From: Jannaschia maritima
GTDB taxonomy: Bacteria > Pseudomonadota > Alphaproteobacteria > Rhodobacterales > Rhodobacteraceae
Direction: 5' to 3'
Length of the DNA: 64,000 nt
NCBI RefSeq assembly: GCF_030973515.1
Contig: NZ_JARGZA010000015.1
Span: 28,222 to 92,221, forward strand
Of the stretch, positions 34,488-43,015 are shown piece by piece. Within the stretch, counting starts at the first letter, position 1. Each line of letters begins with the position of its first letter. The notes under the pieces are model-generated. The model had not been told where the DNA came from. It was given only the letters and a program-made list of their open reading frames with translations, and did not search any database. The position numbers were made by a program, and so were the translations under genes.

Positions 34488-35672
34488 TCAATAGACGCCG
34501 CCGTCCTCCACCTTGCGCGAGAACTCGGTCGTTTCGCCGCCCGCCAGCGTCCGGGCCTGCTCGACCCACTCGTCGCGGCTGACGCGGCCCCTGAACCCTT
34601 CTAGGTTGGAATCGACCCAGCGGACCTCCTCCTCCGACCAGGCGGCGATCTGGTCGAGGTGATAGAAGCCCATGTCGTTCAGCATCGTCTCCAGCTTGGG
34701 GCCGACTCCCTTGATCTGCTTCAGGTCGTCGGGCTTGCCGTCCCGTGGCGCGTCCAGACGCGCCGGCTCGGCCTGCGGCCCGTCGGCGACGGGATGCATC
34801 GCCTCGTCCAGGCGATCGCGGTCATCCTTCAGGAGGGGGTCGACCTGCGTGACCGCGCGGTCGTCCACCTCACCCGCCGGCGCGGCGCCCTCCCTGCCGG
34901 AGATGGTCGGTTCACCCACCGAAGCGGACGGCGCGCTGGCGACGCGCTGGGCGCTGCCGCCGTCCTGCGGCGCGTCGCCCGCGCCCTCGACCTCGTTGTA
35001 GGACTGCGCCTTCTTCGTCGCGCTCGGGGTCGGGGCGGTCCCGCCCGTCGGGGCGGCCTGGTTGCGGTCGATCTCCTGCGGGTGGCCGACCAGCGGCTCC
35101 GGCGACACGACCTTGCCGTCGAGTGGGCTGGGCTGGGCCTGCGGGGTCGGATCGGTCGTCGCGCCGACGGGGCGGGCGACGCCGGGATCGTCCGCGTTGA
35201 CCGGCGCGGGCGACGGGACCCGCGTGGCCTGCGCGGCCTGCACCGGCTGACCGGCCAGCTTCTGCCGCGGCGCGCGCAGGTCGGAGGGGTCGGCCTTCTG
35301 CACGTCCGATATCATCGAGAACGGAATCTCCGACCGGTGGGGCGACGGGGCTTGGGTCCGGGTCGCGGCTTCGGGGCTGGGCGCGGCGGCCTCGCCCGGC
35401 TGACCGGCCTGCGTGGCGCGGGCGCGGTCCTCGGTCGGGGCCTGCACGCCGCCCCGCGCGGTCGTCGGCGGCGCTGCGGGACGCCCGATCGTGGTGACCA
35501 GGACCAGGCCCAGGACCACGACGACCACGATCGCTCCGAAGGCGGCCTGCAGGAAGCTCCACCCCCCGAGGCCCAGCAGCATCACGAACGTGGCGGCCCC
35601 GGCCAGGCAGGCGACCCCGAAGGTGATCGCAGTGCTCTCCAACGTGCCGATCGGACGGATCTCTTCCTTCAT
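34488..35672 (-). CDS. Membrane-anchored protein with disordered linker and C-terminal helix-hairpin-helix domain
   Basis: 394 residues: two adjacent membrane helices (about 13-62, TAITFGVACLAGAATFVMLL and FGAIVVVVVLGLVLV), about 240 residues of Pro/Ala/Gln-rich low complexity, and a C-terminal domain beginning DDLKQIKGVGPKLETMLNDM, then GFYHLDQIAAWSEEEVRWVD. The last part is a helix-hairpin-helix fold like the one appended to NuoE in relatives of R. capsulatus. It lies between nuoE and nuoF. Role in complex I or in DNA/RNA contact is unproven. Confidence 0.7.
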   Translation of the reverse strand: MKEEIRPIGTLESTAITFGVACLAGAATFVMLLGLGGWSFLQAAFGAIVVVVVLGLVLVTTIGRPAAPPTTARGGVQAPTEDRARATQAGQPGEAAAPSPEAATRTQAPSPHRSEIPFSMISDVQKADPSDLRAPRQKLAGQPVQAAQATRVPSPAPVNADDPGVARPVGATTDPTPQAQPSPLDGKVVSPEPLVGHPQEIDRNQAAPTGGTAPTPSATKKAQSYNEVEGAGDAPQDGGSAQRVASAPSASVGEPTISGREGAAPAGEVDDRAVTQVDPLLKDDRDRLDEAMHPVADGPQAEPARLDAPRDGKPDDLKQIKGVGPKLETMLNDMGFYHLDQIAAWSEEEVRWVDSNLEGFRGRVSRDEWVEQARTLAGGETTEFSRKVEDGGVY

Positions 35673-35783
35673 GACGCTCTCCCACGCGGTCGGGCCGGTC
35701 GTGCGACGGCCCCAGTCAGACGGATGGGGGGGACGCGCGGCCCCGACCCCGCCCTGAACCTAGCACATCGGAACGCTGCGTCA

Positions 35784-35800
35784 CGTCCCCGCAGGGGACG
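35784..35800 (-). terminator. Hairpin after nuoE
   Basis: CGTCCCC and GGGGACG pair perfectly around GCA, beginning eight bases after the nuoE stop on the minus strand. No U-run follows. It could be an mRNA 3'-end stabiliser or attenuator within the nuo transcript. Confidence 0.4.
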
Positions 35801-35808
35801 GACAGGCC

Positions 35809-36867
35809 TCAGCCCTTGGCGGACCCGGTGGAGTCGTCCGGGGTCGACGTCGATTCGGCAGCCGTCTTGGTGCCCGCCGGCTCCCCGTCGTCGTCGGTCG
35901 TTCCCGTGACCGCGGGGCGCGCGCCCTCGCCCAGCCCTTCGCCGGGCTTGCCCGCGGGGTCGGGCGCGACGGCGTCGATGTCGGGCCGGGCCTTCGCCTT
36001 GCCGTCCGAGCCGTCCACATTGGCATAGCCATCCGAACTGTCGCCACGGTCCCGGTCGGGTTCGCTGTCGCCCGGGATGCGCCCGCCCTGTCGCCCGTCG
36101 GGACCGTCGGGATGCATCATCTGGTCGCGCGACGCGACCTCCGTGTCCGGGTCGGCGTCGGCGGGACCGTGCCACGGCGTGCGCAACGGCACCTCCGTCC
36201 CGTCGATGCGCTTGACGGTATCGCCCAGCGCCGTGGCCAGGGCGATGGAGGCATTCGCCTCCTCCGAGGGCTCGTCGCCGTCGAGCGAGGTCAGACCGCC
36301 CAGGGGCTCCGACGCCCAGCGCCCGTTCTGCGGACCGGGCGTGGGCACCTCGCCCCCGCGAAGCTGGTCGATCAGCACCGTGAACCGTTCGATGGACAGA
36401 TCCTCGTAATAGTCCTTGCCGATCTGGGCCATCGGCGCGTTCGCGCAGGCGCCCAGGCATTCCACCTCTTCCCACGACAGCAGACCGTCGTCGCTGACCT
36501 GATGCGGCTTCGGCGCGATCTTCTCGCGGCAGACCGCGACCAGATCCTCGGCCCCGCAGATCATGCACGACGTGGTGCCGCAGATCTGGATGTGCGCCGC
36601 CGTCCCGACGGGCTGGAGTTGGAACATGAAGTAGAAGGTCGCGACCTCCAGCGCGCGGATATAGGCCAGCCCCAGCATGTCGGCGACGTGCTCGATCGCG
36701 GGACGGGTCAGCCAGCCCTCCTGCTCCTGCGCGCGCCACAGCAGCGGGATGATCGCGCTGGCCTGGCGGCCTTCGGGGTACTTCGTCATCTGCGCCTCCG
36801 CCCAGGCCTGGTTGGCGGGCGTGAAGGCGAAGCTGTCGGGCTGTTGGGCGGCGAGGCGGCGGAGCAT
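35809..36867 (-). CDS. nuoE: NADH-quinone oxidoreductase subunit E with long acidic C-terminal extension
   Basis: 352 residues starting [19 protein letters not shown]. The thioredoxin-like [2Fe-2S] (N1a) domain occupies about 1-185, with cluster ligands in [10 protein letters not shown] and [11 protein letters not shown]. The remaining 165 or so residues are low-complexity, rich in Asp, Gly, Pro and Lys. Typical NuoE is about 160-240 residues, so the tail is unusually long. In some Rhodobacterales NuoE carries a C-terminal helix-hairpin-helix; here that domain is on the separate downstream gene. Confidence 0.93.
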   Translation of the reverse strand: MLRRLAAQQPDSFAFTPANQAWAEAQMTKYPEGRQASAIIPLLWRAQEQEGWLTRPAIEHVADMLGLAYIRALEVATFYFMFQLQPVGTAAHIQICGTTSCMICGAEDLVAVCREKIAPKPHQVSDDGLLSWEEVECLGACANAPMAQIGKDYYEDLSIERFTVLIDQLRGGEVPTPGPQNGRWASEPLGGLTSLDGDEPSEEANASIALATALGDTVKRIDGTEVPLRTPWHGPADADPDTEVASRDQMMHPDGPDGRQGGRIPGDSEPDRDRGDSSDGYANVDGSDGKAKARPDIDAVAPDPAGKPGEGLGEGARPAVTGTTDDDGEPAGTKTAAESTSTPDDSTGSAKG

Positions 36868-36869
36868 GA

Positions 36870-37280
36870 CTAACCCTTATAATCCCTGCCGTAAGCGGCT
36901 TCATGAACTGTGGCGAGGTCTAGTGGTAAGCGGAGAATTACGCCTCGATCGCAGGCTGTATCCGCAGCACACTCGCTTGCGTCTACGTCAGCTTTAGCAA
37001 TTGTCGCCCGGAACGCTTCGAAACTACTACGTGCATTACGCCCTGCTACGATCTCAAAAACCCTGAGGTCATCGAAAAACTCTTCCTCAACAGAAAGAAC
37101 ATCCCGGCTAGATAGATCGGGGAATCGTCCACGAATCGAAGCGTTTCCGGACTCGAACTGATAGTCCGCCACACGCAGACAGTTTAGCAGTACCTGATAG
37201 TCGCCATTCACCTCGTTAGCGTGACCGACAGGGGATAACGCAACCATCAAGCTAAGAGCCGCAACTAGGCTTCCTATCAA
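36870..37280 (-). CDS. AT-rich exported hypothetical protein between nuoD and nuoE
   Basis: 136 residues from a TTG start overlapping the nuoD stop (TTGA). Signal peptide [21 protein letters not shown], then [40 protein letters not shown] and [20 protein letters not shown]. Three Cys lie in the mature part. It uses TTA and CTA codons otherwise rare here, and the whole stretch is clearly AT-richer than nuoD and nuoE, suggesting recent origin or transfer. No recognised family. The stop is two bases before nuoE. Confidence 0.6.
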   Translation of the reverse strand: MIGSLVAALSLMVALSPVGHANEVNGDYQVLLNCLRVADYQFESGNASIRGRFPDLSSRDVLSVEEEFFDDLRVFEIVAGRNARSSFEAFRATIAKADVDASECAADTACDRGVILRLPLDLATVHEAAYGRDYKG

Positions 37281-38509
37281 CGGTCGATCTCCCCGAACAC
37301 GACGTCCAGCGTCCCGATGATCGCCGCCACGTCCGCCAGCTGATGCCCCTTCGATAGGTGATCCATCGCCTGCAGGTGCAGATACCCCGGCGCGCGCAGC
37401 TTGGCGCGATAGGGTTTGTTGGACCCGTCGCTGACCATGTACACCCCGAACTCGCCCTTCGGCGCCTCCACGGCGGCATAGACCTCGCCCTCGGGCACGT
37501 GGAACCCTTCGGTGTAGAGCTTGAAGTGGTGGATCAGGCTCTCCATCGACGTCTTCATGTCGCCGCGCTTGGGCGGGGTCAGCTTGCCGCGGGCCAGGAT
37601 GTCGCCCTGCCCTTCCGGTTCGCGCAGCTTGGCGATGGCCTGCCTCATGATCCGCAGCGATTGGCGCATCTCCTCCATCCGCACGAGGTAGCGGTCGTAG
37701 CAGTCGCCGTTCGTCCCCGTCGGGATCAGGAACTCGAACTCGTCGTAGAGCTCGTAGGGCTGGGCGCGCCGCAGGTCCCAGGCCATGCCCGACCCGCGGG
37801 CCATCACGCCCGACATGCCCCAGTCCAACACCTCCTGCTGGCTGACGACGCAGATGTCGACGTTGCGCTGCTTGAAGATGCGGTTCGCGGTGATCAGGCC
37901 ATCGATGTCGGCCAGAACGGCGGGGAACGTCTCGGTCCACGCCTCGATGTCGTCCAACAGACCCGCGGGCAGGTCCTGATGCACCCCGCCCGGCCGGTTA
38001 TAGGCCATGTGCATCCGTCCGCCCGACGCGCGCTCGCAGAAGACCATCAGCTTCTCGCGCTCCTCGAACCCCCAGAGCGGCGGGGTCAGGGCGCCGACGT
38101 CCATAGCCTGCGTGGTGACGTTCAGCAGGTGCGACAGGATGCGCCCGATCTCACAGTACAGGACGCGGATCAGGCTGGCGCGGCGGGGCACCTGCACGCC
38201 GGTCAGCTTCTCGATCGCCAGGCACCAGGCGTGTTCCTGGTTGAACGGCGCCACGTAGTCCAGCCGGTCCAGGTACGGCAGGTTCTGCAGGTAGGTCCGG
38301 CTCTCCATCAGCTTCTCGGTCCCGCGATGCAGCAGGCCGATATGCGGGTCGCAGCGCTCCACGATCTCGCCGTCCAGCTCCAGCACCAGGCGCAGCACAC
38401 CGTGCGCCGCCGGGTGCTGGGGGCCGAAGTTGAGGTTGAAATTACGGATCTTCTGCTCGCCCGTCTGGGCGTCGGAGAAGCCGCGCGGGTCCAGGTCGCC
38501 GTCCATCAT
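37277..38509 (-). CDS. nuoD: NADH-quinone oxidoreductase subunit D
   Basis: 410-residue 49-kDa-type subunit lining the quinone cavity. It has [20 protein letters not shown], the [16 protein letters not shown] motif, [10 protein letters not shown], and the C-terminal [18 protein letters not shown] and [19 protein letters not shown]. It starts [11 protein letters not shown], one base after the stop of the small coiled-coil gene. Confidence 0.96.
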   Translation of the reverse strand: MMDGDLDPRGFSDAQTGEQKIRNFNLNFGPQHPAAHGVLRLVLELDGEIVERCDPHIGLLHRGTEKLMESRTYLQNLPYLDRLDYVAPFNQEHAWCLAIEKLTGVQVPRRASLIRVLYCEIGRILSHLLNVTTQAMDVGALTPPLWGFEEREKLMVFCERASGGRMHMAYNRPGGVHQDLPAGLLDDIEAWTETFPAVLADIDGLITANRIFKQRNVDICVVSQQEVLDWGMSGVMARGSGMAWDLRRAQPYELYDEFEFLIPTGTNGDCYDRYLVRMEEMRQSLRIMRQAIAKLREPEGQGDILARGKLTPPKRGDMKTSMESLIHHFKLYTEGFHVPEGEVYAAVEAPKGEFGVYMVSDGSNKPYRAKLRAPGYLHLQAMDHLSKGHQLADVAAIIGTLDVVFGEIDR

Positions 38510-38510
38510 G

Positions 38511-38765
38511 TCATGCTCCTGTCCAAAGTCGAACGATCACGCCGCCGATTACGGCTCCGGCGGCGAGCAGGGCGATCGCCACCTTGAGGAACTCGGTCCG
38601 CGCCTGACGTTCCTTCAGGTCGATATCCGCCTTGAATTGTCTGTTCTCGTCGACCCGCCTGGCGATGCGCGCCTCGATCTCGTCGAGTTGCAGGACCTTT
38701 AGCTGCGTATCGACCAAAAGATTCCTGAACCGGATCTCGTTCTCTTCTCCATCGGCGACCGCCAT
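38511..38765 (-). CDS. Small coiled-coil/TM protein between nuoC and nuoD
   Basis: 84 residues starting [20 protein letters not shown] charged helical region to about residue 58 ([19 protein letters not shown]) is followed by one C-terminal transmembrane helix ([20 protein letters not shown]) and a short tail. The start overlaps the nuoC stop (TGATG). No family recognised. Tail-anchored topology is consistent with a complex I accessory role, which is inference. Confidence 0.65.
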   Translation of the reverse strand: MAVADGEENEIRFRNLLVDTQLKVLQLDEIEARIARRVDENRQFKADIDLKERQARTEFLKVAIALLAAGAVIGGVIVRLWTGA

Positions 38766-39400
38766 CACCCCTTCTCCCCCTTCTCGTCGCCCGGCAGCAC
38801 GTATTCCGCGCCCTCCCAGGGGGACATGAAGTCGAACTGCCGGTACTCGTGGGTCAGGCTGACGGGTTCGTAAACGACGCGCTTCTGCACCTCGTCGTAG
38901 CGGCATTCGGTGTAGCCCGTCGTCGGGAAGTCCTTGCGCAGCGGATGGCCGCGGAAGCCGTAATCGGTCAGGATCCGCCGCAGGTCGGGGTGGCCGCTGA
39001 ACAGGATGCCGAACATGTCGAACACCTCCCGCTCGAACCAGTTGGCGGACGGGTGGATGTCGGTGATCGATGGCACCATCTCGTCGGGGCGGACGCGCAC
39101 GCGCAGCCGGATGCGCTGGTTCCGGTGCATCGACAGGAAATGGTACACCACGACGAACCGCTTGGCGTCCCCGGGATGGTCGACCGCCGTGATGTCCACG
39201 AGCGACGTGAAGTTGCACGTCTCGTCGGTGCGCAGGAACTCCACCAGCGCGGGGACGTCCGACGCCACGGCGTCGAGCGACAGCTCGCCCCGGTCGATGG
39301 ACGAGCCGGACACCAGGTCGGGATGCTTCAGCTCGACATGGGCCTGCAACTCCTCCAGCGCGTCGGCGGGGGCGAAGTGCGGGGTGACGACGAGTGCCAT
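38765..39400 (-). CDS. nuoC: NADH-quinone oxidoreductase subunit C
   Basis: 211-residue 30-kDa-type subunit starting [18 protein letters not shown]. It contains [20 protein letters not shown], the family signature [20 protein letters not shown], then [19 protein letters not shown]. Separate nuoC and nuoD (no fusion) is typical of alphaproteobacteria. Confidence 0.96.
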   Translation of the reverse strand: MALVVTPHFAPADALEELQAHVELKHPDLVSGSSIDRGELSLDAVASDVPALVEFLRTDETCNFTSLVDITAVDHPGDAKRFVVVYHFLSMHRNQRIRLRVRVRPDEMVPSITDIHPSANWFEREVFDMFGILFSGHPDLRRILTDYGFRGHPLRKDFPTTGYTECRYDEVQKRVVYEPVSLTHEYRQFDFMSPWEGAEYVLPGDEKGEKG

Positions 39401-39413
39401 GGCCAAGCCTCCC

Positions 39414-39947
39414 TCAGCGGACCAGGGTGCCGGTGCGGCGGATCTTGCGCTGCAGCTGCAACAACCCATAGAGCAGCGCCTCCGCCGTGGGCGGGCAGCC
39501 GGGGACGTACAGGTCCACCGGCACGATGCGGTCGCAGCCCCGCACCACGCTGTAGCTGTAATGGTAGTAGCCGCCGCCGTTCGCGCAGGACCCCATGGAC
39601 AGCACATAGCGCGGTTCGGGCATCTGGTCATAGACCTTGCGCAGCGCGGGCGCCATCTTGTTGGTCAGCGTTCCCGCCACGATCATCAAGTCCGATTGGC
39701 GCGGGCTCGCGCGCGGGGCCATGCCGAAGCGCTCGGCGTCGTAGCGCGGCATCGCGGTGTGCATCATCTCGACCGCGCAGCAGGCCAGGCCGAACGTCAT
39801 CCAGTGCAGCGAGCCGGTGCGCGCCCAGTTGATGATGTCCTCTGTCGACGTCAGAAGGAAGCCCTTGTCCGTCAACTCCCGGTTCAGAAGCTGGGTGGCG
39901 TGTTCCTTGTCGGCGTCCGCGGTGTTCAGCCCGGTCTGCAAACCCAT
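39414..39947 (-). CDS. nuoB: NADH-quinone oxidoreductase subunit B
   Basis: 177-residue subunit carrying cluster N2, with ligand Cys in [19 protein letters not shown] and [13 protein letters not shown] strong AAGGAGACGTCGC Shine-Dalgarno precedes [10 protein letters not shown] 227-bp gap with its own promoter candidate separates it from nuoA. Confidence 0.97.
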   Translation of the reverse strand: MGLQTGLNTADADKEHATQLLNRELTDKGFLLTSTEDIINWARTGSLHWMTFGLACCAVEMMHTAMPRYDAERFGMAPRASPRQSDLMIVAGTLTNKMAPALRKVYDQMPEPRYVLSMGSCANGGGYYHYSYSVVRGCDRIVPVDLYVPGCPPTAEALLYGLLQLQRKIRRTGTLVR

Positions 39948-40001
39948 GCGACGTCTCCTTCGGATGGCGGCCGCGGCGTCTGGTCCGGCGGGCGCGGGGG
40001 C

Positions 40002-40030
40002 GGTCTAGCCCGCCCCAAATACGGGGTCAA
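40002..40030 (-). promoter_or_regulatory. Promoter candidate upstream of nuoB (TTGACC-N17-TAGACC)
   Basis: On the minus strand TTGACC, a 17-base spacer and TAGACC, about 55 bp before the nuoB start. The same two hexamers with the same spacing lie upstream of nuoA, which makes coincidence unlikely. Confidence 0.5.
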
Positions 40031-40174
40031 CGCACCCCTGCTACAGGACAGATAGGTCGTCCCGGGACGGTTTGCGATGCGACCGCAGCGCACGCGGGGA
40101 CGGGCCGTCGCGTCCCGATCCAACCATCGCGGGCGTCCTTCGGCCCCGGCGCCACCAGGGAGCCGCGGGTGCGC

Positions 40175-40540
40175 TCACTCCCAGTCGAGCGCGCCCTTCC
40201 TCCATTCATAGGCGAAGCCCACCGTCAGCACGGCCAGGAAGACCATCATCGACCAGAAGGCCGCATCCGACAGGCCCGCGAAGCTGACCGCCCAGGGGAA
40301 CAGCATCGCGATCTCCAGGTCGAAGATGATAAACAGGATGGCCACGAGATAGAACCGGACGTCGAACTTCATGCGGGCATCGTCGAAGGCGTTGAACCCG
40401 CATTCGTAGGCCGACACCTTCTCGGGGTCGGGATTGCGTACCGCCAGGATCACGGCCGCCAATATCAGCACCAATCCCAGGCCCACCGCCACGCCCAGGA
40501 AGACCAGGATGGGCAGGTACTCGCGCAGCATCTCGTCCAT
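40175..40540 (-). CDS. nuoA: NADH-quinone oxidoreductase subunit A
   Basis: 121-residue three-helix subunit at the head of the cluster, start [19 protein letters not shown]. The conserved loop reads [20 protein letters not shown] and is followed by [20 protein letters not shown]. An upstream in-frame ATG at 40600 would overlap the promoter and is not favoured. Confidence 0.96.
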   Translation of the reverse strand: MDEMLREYLPILVFLGVAVGLGLVLILAAVILAVRNPDPEKVSAYECGFNAFDDARMKFDVRFYLVAILFIIFDLEIAMLFPWAVSFAGLSDAAFWSMMVFLAVLTVGFAYEWRKGALDWE

Positions 40541-40571
40541 GGGTCGCCTCCGGTGTCGCGGTCCGGGGACG

Positions 40572-40600
40572 GGTCTAGGTCGCCCCGCGCGGGCGGTCAA
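40572..40600 (-). promoter_or_regulatory. Promoter candidate upstream of nuoA (TTGACC-N17-TAGACC)
   Basis: On the minus strand TTGACC, a 17-base spacer and TAGACC, 32 bp before the nuoA start, in the short gap after the DUF1353 gene. Its hexamers are identical to those before nuoB. Confidence 0.55.
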
Positions 40601-40615
40601 CGGGCCCCGGGGGCG

Positions 40616-40972
40616 TCAGTCGAAACGCCACAGGATCACTGCCACGACCATCACGACGCGGCGCAGCAGGCCCACCCCGTCCGCCTTCAGGGCCGACCCG
40701 AACAGCCCGGCGGCGGCGACGCGGTTCCACCCGGCCTCCAGCGTCCAGTCGTGCAGGGCGGCGGCCTTCAGGTACCGGGGGTCGTGGCGGTCGAAGACCA
40801 GACCCGCCCAGCGCGGAATGGACACGTCGAACACGTAGCCGGGCGGCACCGTGACCCACAGGCCGGATCCCACGCGCCCGACCTCCCACGGCAGGGCGGC
40901 GGTCGTGCGGAACAGCGCGCCGGGCCCCGGAACGGGCTCGTACCAGTCCGCCAGTTCGGTGAATCGCGACAC
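40616..40972 (-). CDS. DUF1353 domain protein
   Basis: 118 residues starting MSRFTELADWYEPVPGPGAL. DUF1353 hallmarks are WVTVPPGYVFDVSIPRWAG and YLKAAALHDWTLEAGWNR. The family occurs in phages and in chromosomes near cell-wall enzymes, and its function is not established. It lies six bases after the transglycosylase gene, so probably co-transcribed with it. Confidence 0.8.
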   Translation of the reverse strand: MSRFTELADWYEPVPGPGALFRTTAALPWEVGRVGSGLWVTVPPGYVFDVSIPRWAGLVFDRHDPRYLKAAALHDWTLEAGWNRVAAAGLFGSALKADGVGLLRRVVMVVAVILWRFD

Positions 40973-40978
40973 GGACGC

Positions 40979-42097
40979 TCAGCGCAGGGCCGCCACCGCC
41001 GCGGGGGAGGGCACGCCGTCCGCCGTACGTCCGGTCGCGGCCTGCCACCGCGCCAGGGCCGCGCGGCTGCGGTCGCCGAACACGCCGTCGGGCGTGCCCG
41101 CGTCGAACCCCGCCGCGCTCAACCCGCGCTGCAACGCGATCCGATCCTCCAGCGTCAAGCCGTTCGCGTCGGGTCCGAAGGCGGCGCGCAGTGGCCCGCC
41201 CCCCGCGATGCGGTCCGACAGGTACCCCACCGCCAGCGCATAGTTGTCGGAGTTGTTGTACCGCTTGATCACGTCGAAGTTGCGCCCCACGGCGAAGACC
41301 GGGCCACCCGCATCGGGGCGAAGCGTGCGTCCGCCCGTCCCCGGCGCGACCTCGCGCCCCCAGGCCTCGCCGCGCCGCCAGCCGGATCGCGACAGGTACG
41401 CCGCGGTGGAGGCCAGGGCGTCGGTCGGATCGTCGGACCAGATGTCGCGGCGCCCGTCGCCGGTGAAGTCGACCGCGAAGGACTGGAACGACGTGGGGAT
41501 GAACTGGGTGTGCCCCATGGCACCCGCCCAGCTGCCGACCATCCGCTCCGGCGTCACGTCGCCCCTCTGCAGGATGCGCAGGGCGGCCAGCAGCTGCGCC
41601 TCGAAGAACCGGCCCCGCCGTCCTTCGTAGGCCAGCGTGGAGGTGGACGACACGACCGGCACGGTCCCTCGCCGCGCGCCGTACCGGCTCTCGATGCCCC
41701 AGATCGCGGCCACGATCGGGGCGGGCACGCCGTACCGCCCCTCGATCGCCCGCAGCGTCCCGCTCTGCCGGGCGAAGGCGGCGCGGCCTTCCGCCACCCG
41801 CGCCTCGGAGGCGACCAGTTGGAGGTAATCCTCGAACCCGCGGCGGAACTCGGCCTGGTTGCGGTCGCGCTCGATCACGCCGGGCAGGAAGCCCGCCCCG
41901 CGGAACGCTGATTCGAGCGTTCCCGCCCCGATTCCCTCCGCGGCGGCTCGTCCGCGGAAGGCGGCGACCCAGGCATCCCAGCCTGCATCGGGCACCGGGC
42001 GGAAGGTCGGCGCCGCCGCGGCGGGCACGCCGCCCGGGGTGGCGGCGCAACCGCCAAGCACCAGCAACGACACGCAGAATCCACGCCGGTCCAACAT
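40979..42097 (-). CDS. Lytic murein transglycosylase, lipoprotein (MltB-type) with peptidoglycan-binding domain
   Basis: 372 residues starting MLDRRGFCVSLLVLGGCAAT. The lipobox LGGC predicts lipidation at about residue 17. The catalytic SLT_2-type domain contains IWGIESRYGARRGTVPVVSS, with the catalytic Glu in IESRYG, plus GAMGHTQFIPTSF. A C-terminal peptidoglycan_binding_1 domain includes GLSAAGFDAGTPDGVFGDRS. It cleaves the MurNAc-GlcNAc bond to give 1,6-anhydro products. Divergent from a TetR regulator across an AT-rich gap. Confidence 0.9.
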   Translation of the reverse strand: MLDRRGFCVSLLVLGGCAATPGGVPAAAAPTFRPVPDAGWDAWVAAFRGRAAAEGIGAGTLESAFRGAGFLPGVIERDRNQAEFRRGFEDYLQLVASEARVAEGRAAFARQSGTLRAIEGRYGVPAPIVAAIWGIESRYGARRGTVPVVSSTSTLAYEGRRGRFFEAQLLAALRILQRGDVTPERMVGSWAGAMGHTQFIPTSFQSFAVDFTGDGRRDIWSDDPTDALASTAAYLSRSGWRRGEAWGREVAPGTGGRTLRPDAGGPVFAVGRNFDVIKRYNNSDNYALAVGYLSDRIAGGGPLRAAFGPDANGLTLEDRIALQRGLSAAGFDAGTPDGVFGDRSRAALARWQAATGRTADGVPSPAAVAALR

Positions 42098-42149
42098 CGC
42101 GGCAACCCTTTCCCGTCCCATTCGAATCGGTTGATGGACCGTTCCCGTT

Positions 42150-42167
42150 CGAATTGAAAACAATTCG
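42150..42167. promoter_or_regulatory. Palindromic operator candidate in the mltB-like/TetR gap
   Basis: CGAATTG-AAAA-CAATTCG is a perfect inverted repeat with seven-base arms, and further TTCGAA occurrences lie nearby (about 42120). Position between divergent genes, one of them TetR, suggests an autoregulatory operator. Confidence 0.45.
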
Positions 42168-42265
42168 TTCCTCTTTCTACTCGAACTCGTCTCTTGCGCG
42201 GCGAAAGTTTGCCGTTAGTTTGTATCGCCGGGGGCCCAAGTGTTTGTTAAAGGGCCGTTTTTGTT

Positions 42266-42925
42266 ATGGGTAAAGAGTTGTCTACACGTGATCAGATCGT
42301 CGAAGGGGCGTTCGCCGCCCTGCTGCGCCACGGGCTTCCCAACATGTCGTTCGACCGCATCGCCCAGATGGCGGGCACGTCGCGGCAGTTGGTGCGCTAT
42401 CACTTCAAGGACCACGACACGCTGATGCTGGCCGTCTGCGCCCGGCTGGAGGCCGAGTACAAGGACGCCATCCGTTCGTGCCTCGCCCTGCCGACGGGCG
42501 ACCGCAGCCGTCTGGACCTGATCCTCGACTTCCACTTCGACCTCGTGGGCGCGGTGCCGAAGCCCGCCGACGAACGGGTGTACGACGCGCTGATGTCGCG
42601 GGCCGCCGAATCCGCCCCCGTGCGGGAGGCCCTGCGCCGTCAGAGCGTGGCGCTCGGCCGCTTCGTCTCGGACGCCGTCGCGCGGGAGCATCCGTCCCTC
42701 GGCGCCGACCGGTGCGACGAGATCGCCTATGTGTTCGTGGCGACGATGTACGGGCACTGGAAGCTCGTCCGCACGCTGGGGCTGTCCGAACGCCACCGCG
42801 AGGTCGCGCGCGACGCGCTGGATCGCATCATCGCGTCCCATTTGGCGACGGCCGACGCCCCGGCGGCAGGCGGAATATGGGAACTCCAGCCGCAGGCCCA
42901 CGACGCGCGTCCGGCCCGGGCGTGA
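42266..42925 (+). CDS. TetR-family transcriptional regulator
   Basis: 219 residues. The N-terminal helix-turn-helix is TRDQIVEGAFAALLRHGLP then MSFDRIAQMAGTSRQLVRYH, a clear TetR_N pattern; the C-terminal ligand domain is unclassified. The start is preceded by AAAGGG at a long spacing. It is convergent with the leucine-catabolism cluster and divergent from the transglycosylase. The regulated genes are unknown; the adjacent palindrome suggests autoregulation. Confidence 0.88.
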   Translation: MGKELSTRDQIVEGAFAALLRHGLPNMSFDRIAQMAGTSRQLVRYHFKDHDTLMLAVCARLEAEYKDAIRSCLALPTGDRSRLDLILDFHFDLVGAVPKPADERVYDALMSRAAESAPVREALRRQSVALGRFVSDAVAREHPSLGADRCDEIAYVFVATMYGHWKLVRTLGLSERHREVARDALDRIIASHLATADAPAAGGIWELQPQAHDARPARA

Positions 42926-42992
42926 CCCCCGCCGCCATGCGGGCGTGGCGCGGCGCCGGGACGGATCGGGTCCGTTTCCTCGGCCGGGGGAA

Positions 42993-43014
42993 CGGACCGC
43001 GCCGGCGCGGTCCG
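42993..43014. terminator. 22-bp perfect palindrome between convergent genes
   Basis: An 11-base arm beginning CGGACCGCGCC is followed immediately by its exact reverse complement. It ends one base before the stop of the enoyl-CoA hydratase gene and lies about 70 bp after the TetR stop. No T-run; it could act as a bidirectional or Rho-assisted transcript end. Confidence 0.4.
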
Positions 43015-43015
43015 C

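Noticed and set aside
39948..40174. A possible small gene between nuoB and nuoA.
   Set aside because: No frame with a start, ribosome binding site and sensible length; the gap holds a promoter candidate and the nuoB leader.
40616..40972. DUF1353 protein as a sign of a prophage remnant.
   Set aside because: The family occurs in phages, but there are no integrase, structural or lysis genes around it and it follows a chromosomal transglycosylase.
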